Made by a program: the position numbers and the translations under genes
In this document: positions 8,102 to 14,230 of the stretch, piece after piece
How the letters are laid out: every line of letters begins with the position of its first letter
How positions within the stretch are numbered: the stretch's first letter is position 1
NCBI GenBank assembly: GCA_016200745.1
Contig: JACQEF010000116.1
Span: forward strand, 1 to 23,169
DNA from: Chloroflexota bacterium
Lineage (GTDB): Bacteria; Chloroflexota; Limnocylindria; Limnocylindrales; CSP1-4
Reading direction: 5' to 3'
DNA: 23,169 nucleotides
The notes under the pieces: generated by a model
Database searches by the model: none
What the model was told of the DNA's origin: nothing
Seen by the model: only the letters and a program-made list of their open reading frames with translations

Positions 8102-8125
8102 GTAACACTGGCGCACGCTCACTGA
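8102..8125 (+). repeat. Imperfect gene-end repeat, copy C
   Basis: 24 bases beginning GTAACACTGGCGCACGCT, 23 bases downstream of the stop of the 79-residue membrane protein; 20 of 24 identical to copy B. Confidence 0.55.
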
Positions 8126-8159
8126 GACAATTGTCCGTTCGTCGGACGCGTGATCGCGG

Positions 8160-9013
8160 CTACCGACCCGTTCGTCCTCTGCCCGACCGCGAGCGAGCCG
8201 GCTTGTCCTGCTCCGGGCAGACTTCATAGCGGTCCTTGCCGTGCTTCTTGGCGAGGTACATCGCGTAGTCGGCGGCGGTGATCAGGGCCTGCGCGTCGGC
8301 GGCATTGTCCGGATAGAGGCTGATCCCGATGCTGCAGGTCGCCGTCAGGCTCGACCGGCGCCGCCGGATCGGGGCGGCGACGGCGGCCCGGACCTTGTCC
8401 GCGACGTGGCACGCGCCGTCCCCGTGTCGTTGATGGTCTTGAAGTCATCGATGTCGAGGAACAGGACGGCGAACGGTTGGCGGTCCCGCTTCGCCCGGGC
8501 CAGGACGTGGCCCAGCCGATCCATCATCAGGTAGCGGTTGGGCAGCGAGGTCAAGGGGTCGTGCGTGGCGAGGTAATGCAGGCTCATCTCGGCCTGCTTG
8601 AGGTCGTTGATCTCGCGGGTCACGCCGAGCAGCCCGACGACCCGTCCGGCTTCGTCGTGCAGCGGGAGCTTGGAGGTGTGGGTCCAGTTGACGCGTCCGT
8701 CGGGTAGCGGCCGGCTCTCGATGAGCCCGCTGATCGGCTCGTCGGTGTCCATCACGCGAAGATCTTCGATGCGGGTCCGCTCGCCGAACTCCGTCCCGAA
8801 CAGGTCGACGTCGCTCTTGCCGATCAGGTCGTCGGGCTCGACGTAGCCGAGGTTCCTGGCCATGCTCCGGCTGGCCCGGCGGATCCGCGCCTGCCGGTCC
8901 TTGACGTACACGCTGTCCGGCGTCGAATCGAGGAATGCCCGGAAGATGTAGCCATCATCCAGGCCGTGGTCGCCGTCCTCCGACGACGCTCCCGCTGTTC
9001 CGCCGAGCCGCAC
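8160..9013 (-). pseudogene. PAS-GGDEF protein with the GGDEF signature deleted and frame shifted
   Basis: Starts at GTG 9013 behind a good GGGAGG site. A PAS domain (about residues 20-135, YIFRAFLDSTPDSVYVKDRQ through LLGVTREINDL) leads into the first half of a diguanylate cyclase domain: ATHDPLTSLPNRYLMMDRLG and AVLFLDIDDFKTIND. At about 8405-8425 the frame breaks. In the +1 frame the end of the same domain continues: HVADKVRAAVAAP, SIGISLYPDNAADAQALI, ADYAMYLAKKHGKDRYE, with a stop at 8160-8162. Roughly 55-60 residues that should carry the GGDEF active-site loop are missing. The main frame stops at 8345. As read, it cannot make c-di-GMP. It is either a true deletion or an assembly collapse. 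Confidence 0.8.
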
Positions 9014-9087
9014 GTGCCTCCCTCCCGCAACATGGGGTCGTGCCCGGGGACACTATGCAGCAGAGCAGCTGCGCACGAGGGCCCGAA

Positions 9088-9792
9088 ATGACCGAGGTCC
9101 GTGACATCGCGAACGCACCCCGCCTCGGCTTTGGCCGGACGGCGGTCGCCGTCATCGGCTACGCCGTGGCGATGGCCTATCTCGAGGCTGCCGTCGTCGT
9201 CTACCTGCAGACCGCGTTGAGCGCGAAGGTGGGCGCGGTCTTTCCGCTCCTGCCGGCGGATGAGACGACCGGGCTGATCGCGATCGAGGCCGGCCGCGAG
9301 GCGGCGACGATCGCGATGATCGCGGCGGTCGGCGTGCTCGCCGGCCGCACCTGGCTCGAGCGGCTGGCCTGGGGCGCGGTCGTGTTCGGGGTGTGGGACA
9401 TCGGCTACTACGCCTGGCTGTACGTCTTCAGCGGCTGGCCGCCGACGCTCGGAACGCCCGACATCCTGTTCCTGCTGCCGGTGCCGTGGGTCGGGCCGGT
9501 CTGGTCGCCCATGGCGGTGAGCGCGGCGCTCGTGGGCGTGGGGCTCGCGGCGGCGTCGGCGATTCGTCGGGGGCGCGTCATCTCGATCGCGCGGTGGCAC
9601 CTGGCCGCCGGCCTCGGCGGCGGGCTCCTCGTGATCCTGTCCTACACGCTCGATGCCGGGCGCCTGATCGAGGGCGGGATGCCGGGCCCGTATCCGTGGC
9701 CCGTGTTCGCCGCCGGCATGCTCGTGGCGCTCGTCGCGGCCGCCGACGCGCTCCGACGCGCCGTCGGCAGTTCGCACCCGAAGGACGGGTGA
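9088..9792 (+). CDS. Six-helix integral membrane protein of unknown function
   Basis: 234 residues; GAGGG about 7 bases before ATG 9088 favours this start over an ATG at 9055. Six predicted membrane segments: TAVAVIGYAVAMAYLEAAVV, EAATIAMIAAVGVLAG, a helix in WGAVVFGVWDIGYYAWLYVF, a long one from about MAVSAALVGVGLAAAS, HLAAGLGGGLLVILSYTL, and VFAAGMLVALVAAADAL. Charged or polar signatures YLEAAVVVYLQ and GREAATIAM lie within the helices. I do not know a characterised family. It ends 48 bases before the selenocysteine FDH gene on the same strand, but a promoter-like box lies between, so co-transcription is not assured. A role in membrane attachment or transport for the FDH would be speculation. 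Confidence 0.65.
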   Translation: MTEVRDIANAPRLGFGRTAVAVIGYAVAMAYLEAAVVVYLQTALSAKVGAVFPLLPADETTGLIAIEAGREAATIAMIAAVGVLAGRTWLERLAWGAVVFGVWDIGYYAWLYVFSGWPPTLGTPDILFLLPVPWVGPVWSPMAVSAALVGVGLAAASAIRRGRVISIARWHLAAGLGGGLLVILSYTLDAGRLIEGGMPGPYPWPVFAAGMLVALVAAADALRRAVGSSHPKDG

Positions 9793-9800
9793 TTCCGGGC

Positions 9801-9814
9801 GGCGTACACTCGGG
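9801..9814 (+). promoter_or_regulatory. Promoter core of the Sec-FDH gene, shared with nuoEF
   Basis: GGCGTACACTCGGG contains a -10-like TACACT (9805-9810), 30 bases before the GTG start; AGGAGG at 9829-9834 then serves as ribosome site. The same string, with one extra T, precedes the nuoE-nuoF fusion at 12325-12339. No convincing -35 is visible. Confidence 0.45.
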
Positions 9815-9840
9815 CGGTCGGCACCCGCAGGAGGCCATTC

Positions 9841-11202
9841 GTGGCGAAGCCCTACGTGAGACTGACCCAGCCACTCGTGCGCGACACGAAGGACGGCGAG
9901 CTGCGTCCCGCGACCTGGGACGAGGCGCTCGACCGAACCGTCGCCGGGTTCCTGGCCGCAAAGGCGGCCCACGGCCCGACGACGTTCGGCACGTTCAGCT
10001 GCTCGAAGGCGACCAACGAGGTCAACTTCGCGGCGCAGAAGTTCAGCCGGACCGTGCTGGGCAGCAACAACATCGACAGCTGCAACCGGACGTGACACGC
10101 CCCTAGCGTCGCCGGTCTGGCGACCGTCTTCGGTGCCGGTGGCGGCACAAGTTCATACCGGGAGGTCGAGGAGACGGACCTGGTCGTCCTGTGGGGCAGC
10201 AACGCCCGCGAGACGCATCCGATCTTCTTCCACCACCTGCTGCGCGGCGTCCGCAACGGCGCCCGGCTGATTGCCGTCGATCCGCGCCGGACGTCCTCGG
10301 CGGAATGGGCCGACCTGTGGCTCGGTCTCGACGTGGGGAGCGACATCGCCCTGGCCAACGCCGTCGGGCGCGAGATCATCGCCGCCGGACTCGAGCATCG
10401 CGAGTTCATCGGGCACGCCACCGAGGGCTTCGAGGCGTACAAGGCCAAGGTCGACTCGTACACGCTCGAGTACGCCGCACGCGAGACCGGGGTCCCGGCC
10501 GACGCGATCCGGGAGCTCGCCCACGCGCTCGCGACCGCGCCGCGGGCGATGATCTGCTGGACGCTCGGGATCACCGAGCACCACAACGCCGTCGACAACG
10601 TCCTGGCGCTCATCGACCTGGTGCTGCTGACTGGGCACGTGGGTCGGTACGGGTCAGGGGTCAACCCGCTCCGTGGCCAGAACAATGTCCAGGGTGGCGG
10701 CGACATGGGCGCCCTGCCCGACCGCCTGCCCGGCTTCCAGCACGTGGAGAACGACGAGCTGCGGGCGCGTTTCGACGCGGAGTGGGGCGTGGCGGTCCCG
10801 CCGAAGCGCGGCTGGCACCTGTCGGAAATGTTCGATGCGATGGAGCGTGGCGAGCTGACCGCCGTCTACTGCATCGGCGAGAACCCGGTCCAGTCCGAGG
10901 CCGACCAGGAGCGCGCGATCCGGCTGCTGTCCGGGCTCGACTTCGTGGTCGCCCAGGACCTGTTCCTCACGAAGACGGCCGCGCTCGCCGACGTGGTGCT
11001 TCCGGCCACTGCGGCCTGGGCCGAGTCCGAGGGGACCGTCACCAACTCCGAGCGCCGCGTCCAGCGGATCCGGAAGGCCGTCGAGCCGCCCGACGGCGCC
11101 CGCGACGATCTCGCGATCATCTTCGAGCTGGCCAACCGGATGGGTGCCAGCTGGGGCGAGGCCAATGCGGAGGCGGTCTGGGACGTCGTGGCGAGAGCCT
11201 AG
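9841..11202 (+). CDS. fdhA: Formate dehydrogenase catalytic module, selenocysteine-containing (C-terminal half of FdhA, split gene)
   Basis: GTG start 6 bases after AGGAGG. Codon 85 is TGA in NNIDSCNRT-U-HAPSVAG, the exact position and context (Sec followed by His) of Sec in FdhF/FdhA; reading continues in frame for ~360 codons. Mo-bis-MGD family motifs follow: VVLWGSNARETHPI, LIAVDPRRTSSAEWAD, PLRGQNNVQGGGDMG, YCIGENPVQSEAD, VLPATAAWAESEGTVTNSER. The protein starts with KPYVRLTQPLVRD, the point just after the [4Fe-4S] domain in ordinary FdhA; that N-terminal part is a separate gene at 14227-15294. At 11183 the frame runs into TAG after EAVWDVVARA, while the family's C-terminal domain resumes in another frame. 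About 100 residues of the MGD-binding region appear lost, so the product as read is probably non-functional unless the sequence is wrong. Confidence 0.9.
10093..10095 (+). other. UGA selenocysteine codon (Sec85)
   Basis: In-frame TGA flanked by coding sequence of the same family on both sides (NRT before, HAPSVAGLATVFGAGG after). The window also holds selA, selB, selC and selD, and a SECIS hairpin follows at the canonical distance. A nonsense mutation is much less likely. Confidence 0.95.
10106..10125 (+). promoter_or_regulatory. Bacterial SECIS element
   Basis: Within the coding sequence just after the UGA: GTCGCC (10108-10113), loop GGTCT, GGCGAC (10119-10124), a perfect 6-bp stem; G10106-C10125 can extend it with C10107 bulged. 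The stem begins 12 bases after the UGA. The E. coli fdhF SECIS has the same arrangement, with GGUCU in the apical loop, where SelB contacts it. The downstream coding sequence CACGCCCC also resembles fdhF. Confidence 0.9.
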
Positions 11203-11465
11203 ACATCAGCCCCGAGGACGCCGAGGCGCACGGCCTTGCTGAGGGCGAACGGGTGCGCGTCGTCTCGCGCCGTGGCCATGTCGAGGTCCCGGTGCGGATC
11301 GACGAGTCGCTCCGGCCCGGCCTGACGTTCATGACCCTCCACTTCCAGGACGACGTCGCCACGAACCTGCTGACCATCGACGCGACCGACCCGAAATCCG
11401 GCACCGCCGAGTTCAAGGCGACGGCGATCCGGATCGAGAAGCTGGTCGGAACCGCCGTCGGGTGA
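11184..11465 (+). pseudogene. Displaced-frame C-terminal (molydopterin dinucleotide-binding) remnant of FdhA
   Basis: 93 codons in the frame shifted relative to the main Sec-FDH frame, starting RRGESLDISPEDAEAHGL and ending AVG before TGA. GERVRVVSRRGHVEVPVRID, PGLTFMTLHFQD and DPKSGTAEFKATAIRIEKL are typical of the end of NAD-dependent FdhA. It has no start codon or ribosome site of its own. In complete homologues the region before RRGES carries the start of the MGD-binding domain (pattern of the type PIRLTTGRRL), and that region is absent here. It belongs to the same gene as 9841-11202, separated by an out-of-frame deletion at about 11183. Confidence 0.85.
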
Positions 11466-11560
11466 CAACCGCGTGGGTCGGCCGGCCTCGAAGTCGAGGG
11501 GGGCACCCAGGCACGGGTCGCTCCCTTGGACCGATAGCGCGAACCCGACGAGATCGGGAC

Positions 11561-11953
11561 TTACGCCGGCCTCACTACCGGGAGCCCGACAGCCCGGGCA
11601 GCCTCGGCGAGTCGGTCGTCGTAGGTGACGAACGCGCCCAATCCGTTGCTCATTTCGAGGGCGGTTGCGAGGTGGATGGCGTCCAACGCTCGCAACAGGG
11701 TGGGCACGACCGCAGCCGCTCGCTCCGCTACGCGCGCATCCAGCTCGAAGACGTCGATCATCGCAAGGATCGACCGTAGGCGATCAGGATCGTGTCGATA
11801 TCGGGCCGCGGCCCGCCGAGTCGCAATGACTCCAACGCGACTCGTGATCACCCGCTCGGCTTCGACGTACCAGCGCAGCATGCTGGCTGTCTCCGCCTCC
11901 GGCACGACGAGTTTCACGATCGCCGAGGCGTCGACATACGTGACGGATGTCAC
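11561..11953 (-). CDS. vapC: VapC-type PIN-domain ribonuclease toxin
   Basis: 130 residues. PIN-domain toxins cleave RNA and are held in check by the antitoxin encoded just upstream. The first acidic residue is in TYVDASAIVKLVVPE; conserved residues follow in the middle (VIATRRAAARY, with a less typical region), LRALDAIHLATALEM carries the second Asp, and FVTYDDRLAEAARAVGL the third acidic cluster. The GTG start overlaps the antitoxin stop (GTGA), a common arrangement that couples their translation. The RRAAARY segment stands where many VapC have an SEL/AEL Glu motif, so one acidic ligand may be altered. Confidence 0.88.
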   Translation of the reverse strand: MTSVTYVDASAIVKLVVPEAETASMLRWYVEAERVITSRVGVIATRRAAARYRHDPDRLRSILAMIDVFELDARVAERAAAVVPTLLRALDAIHLATALEMSNGLGAFVTYDDRLAEAARAVGLPVVRPA

Positions 11954-12252
11954 CGGTATTCCTCGTCGCGCATCTCCCGCAGGATCTCCGACAGAGTTCG
12001 CCCGCTGGGGTCGGGAATGGCCGGTGGGGCCTGGAGCGTCCGGTGGTCCAGGGTCGCGGGCGTGATCCGCCCCTCCGCGATGAGCTGATCGACGATCGAG
12101 ACGTGCCTCACGGGTCGTGGTCCGAGTTGGGCGACCGGCTGGCCGTGTTCGGTCACCTCGAGCGTCTCTCCGGCCTTGACCCGATCCAGGTAGACAGACA
12201 GGTTCTGACGCAATTCGCGAACTCCCACCCGGGCCGGCTCGGTCTCGCTCAT
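11950..12252 (-). CDS. vapB: VapB/Phd-type antitoxin
   Basis: 100 residues, starting MSETEPARVGVRELRQNLS. This N-terminal part is a Phd/YefM-like DNA-binding domain (VGVRELRQNLSVYLDRVKAG, then ETLEVTEHGQPVAQLGP). The C-terminal ~40 residues (HRTLQAPPAIPDPSGRTLSE) are Pro-rich and probably disordered; they should wrap the toxin. An ATG three codons upstream (MCYM) is an alternative start, but it overlaps the operator-like repeat. The pair points leftward, head-to-head with the nuoE-nuoF fusion, inside the formate dehydrogenase cluster. Confidence 0.88.
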   Translation of the reverse strand: MSETEPARVGVRELRQNLSVYLDRVKAGETLEVTEHGQPVAQLGPRPVRHVSIVDQLIAEGRITPATLDHRTLQAPPAIPDPSGRTLSEILREMRDEEYR

Positions 12253-12270
12253 GTAGCACATGGTAGCACA
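12253..12270 (-). promoter_or_regulatory. vapB operator/promoter: tandem TGTGCTAC repeats with a -10 box
   Basis: On the minus strand TGTGCTAC occurs twice (12263-12270 and 12253-12260) with starts exactly 10 bases apart, one helical turn, ending at the vapB ATG. A -10-like TACCAT (12260-12265) spans the junction, 7 bases before the ATG. This fits autorepression by the VapB-VapC complex, as known in the family. Confidence 0.5.
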
Positions 12271-12324
12271 ACCAGTCCGTAGGGACGCGGCTCGGCGCTC
12301 GGGTCGGCGAGCCCCGGACGATCC

Positions 12325-12339
12325 GGCGTTACACTCGGG
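12325..12339 (+). promoter_or_regulatory. Promoter core of nuoE-nuoF fusion, shared with Sec-FDH gene
   Basis: GGCGTTACACTCGGG with -10-like TACACT (12330-12335), 8 bases before ATG 12344; GGGAG (12337-12341) could also act as a close ribosome site. It matches the element at 9801-9814 except for one inserted T. Confidence 0.45.
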
Positions 12340-12343
12340 AGCA

Positions 12344-14230
12344 ATGGATCTCCACGTCATCGGTCCGCTGGCGTCCCCCACGGAGCGGGCGGCCGTGGAC
12401 GCCGTCCTGGGCCAGCCAACCTCGGGCTGGACGGGGGGCGACCGTGATCCGGCGACCGACGGACACGCGGCGCGTGGGGGGCACGCAATCCGCGCGCGTC
12501 GCTCCGAGCTCCTGCCGGCGCTCCACGCGATCCAGGACCGCATCGGCTGGATCAGCCAGCCGGCGCTCAATTACGTCTGCAAGCGTCTCGCCGTCGCGCC
12601 CGCCGAGGCCTATGGCGTCGCGACGTTCTACGCGATGTTCGCCACCAAGCCGCGGCCGCCGGTCGTGGCGCACGTGTGCGACGACATCAGTTGTCGGCTG
12701 GCCGGTGCCGACCGCCTGTGCGACGACCTGGAGCGGACCCTCGGTCCGGCCGGGGAGCCGGTTCGCGACGGACGCGCGACCTGGCTCCGCAGCCCGTGCC
12801 TCGGGCTGTGCGACCGCGCGCCGGCGGCCCTGCTGACCGTCGCCGGCGAGGCGCACCGCGCGTTCGCCGTCGCCCCGGTGGACGCCGCCGGGATCGTCGC
12901 GCGGCTGGAGGCCGAAGGTGGCCCACTCCCTGACCCAGGCCCTGCCCCCGCCGGCGGCCATCACCAGGACGCGATCGCCGCAAGGCCGGCCCCCGCCACG
13001 TCCGAACGGCTCCTGGCCCGGGTCGGCGTCGTGGATCCAGCATCGCTCGACGACTACCGCGCCCGCGGCGGCTACGAGGCGCTGGCGCGAGCGATCGAGC
13101 TCGGCCCGGCGGCGGTCATCGCGGAGGTGGTCGCGTCCCGGCTCATGGGACGCGGCGGTGCCGCCTTCCCGACCGGGCGCAAGTGGGCGGCAGTGGCCGC
13201 CCAGCCCGCCCAGCCGCACTACCTCGTCTGCAACGCGGACGAATCGGAGCCCGGGACGTTCAAGGACCGCGTCCTGCTCGAGGGCGATCCGTTCCTCCTC
13301 GTCGAGGCGATGACGATCGCGGCGTTCGCCACGGGCTGCTCGACCGGCTATCTCTACGTCCGCGGCGAGTACCCGGAATCCGAGGGCCGGCTTCGCCACG
13401 CGATCGAGGTGGCGCAGGCCGCCGGCCTGCTCGGCCACGACATCCTCGGCTCGGGCGTCGCCTTCGACGTCGTCCTCCGGCGTGGCGCCGGTGCCTACAT
13501 CTGCGGCGAGGAGACGGCCCTGTTCGAATCGATCGAGGGCAAGCGAGGGGAGCCGCGCAACAAGCCGCCGTTCCCGGTCGAGGTCGGGCTGTTCGGCAAG
13601 CCGACGGTCGTCAACAACGTGGAGACGCTGGCCAACGTGCCGCTGATCGTGCGCCACGGGGGCGCGGCGTTCGCGGCGATCGGGACCGAGGGCTCGACCG
13701 GACCGAAGCTGTTCTGCCTGTCGGGTCACGTCGCGCGGCCGGGCGTCTACGAGGCCGAGTTCGGGGCGACGCTGCGCGACCTGATCGAGCTGGCCGGCGG
13801 GGTCCCGGGTGGCCGGCCGATCAAGGCGATCCTCCTCGGTGGAGCCGCGGGCGTGTTCGTCGGACCGGACGCCCTGGACACGCCGCTCACGTTCGAGGGG
13901 ACGCGTGCGATCGGCGCGACGCTCGGCTCCGGGGTCGTGATGGTGTTCGACGAGACGGCCGACCTGGTCGGCACGCTCCGCCGGATCGCCCAGTTCTTCC
14001 GCGACGAGTCGTGCGGCCAGTGCGTCCCGTGCCGCGTCGGCAGCGTGCGGCAGGAGGAGCTCCTCGCTCGGCTGGCCGACGGGTCGCGGGTCCGGCCGCG
14101 CGAGGCGGAGCTGGCCCTGCTGCGCGACATCGGCCAGGCGATGCGGGACGCCTCGATCTGCGGCCTGGGACAGACGGCCTCGTCGGCGATCGAATCCGCG
14201 TTCCGCCAGCCCGCGCTGGTGGCGCCGTGA
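12344..14230 (+). CDS. NuoE-NuoF fusion, diaphorase subunit of NAD-dependent formate dehydrogenase
   Basis: 628 residues combining two normally separate subunits. The NuoE-like part (about 1-190) has the thioredoxin-like [2Fe-2S] cysteines CDDISC and CLGLC. After a Pro/Ala/Gly linker (about 195-225) comes the NuoF-like part: RGGAAFPTGRKW (NADH/FMN loop), VCNADESEPGTFKDR (FMN), GAGAYICGEETALFESIEGK, and the [4Fe-4S] site ESCGQCVPCR with the distal Cys in ASICGLGQTA. It would transfer electrons between the FDH iron-sulfur chain and NAD(H). The stop overlaps the GTG of the FdhA iron-sulfur gene (GTGA), so they form one operon. The lone FDH context, with no other nuo genes, argues against complex I. 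Confidence 0.92.
   Translation: MDLHVIGPLASPTERAAVDAVLGQPTSGWTGGDRDPATDGHAARGGHAIRARRSELLPALHAIQDRIGWISQPALNYVCKRLAVAPAEAYGVATFYAMFATKPRPPVVAHVCDDISCRLAGADRLCDDLERTLGPAGEPVRDGRATWLRSPCLGLCDRAPAALLTVAGEAHRAFAVAPVDAAGIVARLEAEGGPLPDPGPAPAGGHHQDAIAARPAPATSERLLARVGVVDPASLDDYRARGGYEALARAIELGPAAVIAEVVASRLMGRGGAAFPTGRKWAAVAAQPAQPHYLVCNADESEPGTFKDRVLLEGDPFLLVEAMTIAAFATGCSTGYLYVRGEYPESEGRLRHAIEVAQAAGLLGHDILGSGVAFDVVLRRGAGAYICGEETALFESIEGKRGEPRNKPPFPVEVGLFGKPTVVNNVETLANVPLIVRHGGAAFAAIGTEGSTGPKLFCLSGHVARPGVYEAEFGATLRDLIELAGGVPGGRPIKAILLGGAAGVFVGPDALDTPLTFEGTRAIGATLGSGVVMVFDETADLVGTLRRIAQFFRDESCGQCVPCRVGSVRQEELLARLADGSRVRPREAELALLRDIGQAMRDASICGLGQTASSAIESAFRQPALVAP

Noticed and set aside
7260..8130. Integron cassettes with attC sites
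   Set aside because: No RYYYAAC/GTTRRRY core pairs or attC-like long inverted repeats were found; only the short imperfect repeats remain.
10093..10095. Nonsense mutation ending the FDH gene at codon 84
   Set aside because: Position, His after UGA, SECIS hairpin and neighbouring selA/B/C/D all indicate selenocysteine.
11150..11220. Programmed ribosomal frameshift joining the two FDH frames
   Set aside because: No slippery heptamer is visible, and about 100 residues of the expected domain are absent from every frame, so slippage alone could not restore the protein.
11486..11499. CCTCGA-AG-TCGAGG hairpin between the FDH gene and vapC as a terminator
   Set aside because: The stem is too short once a realistic loop is allowed, and there is no T-tract.
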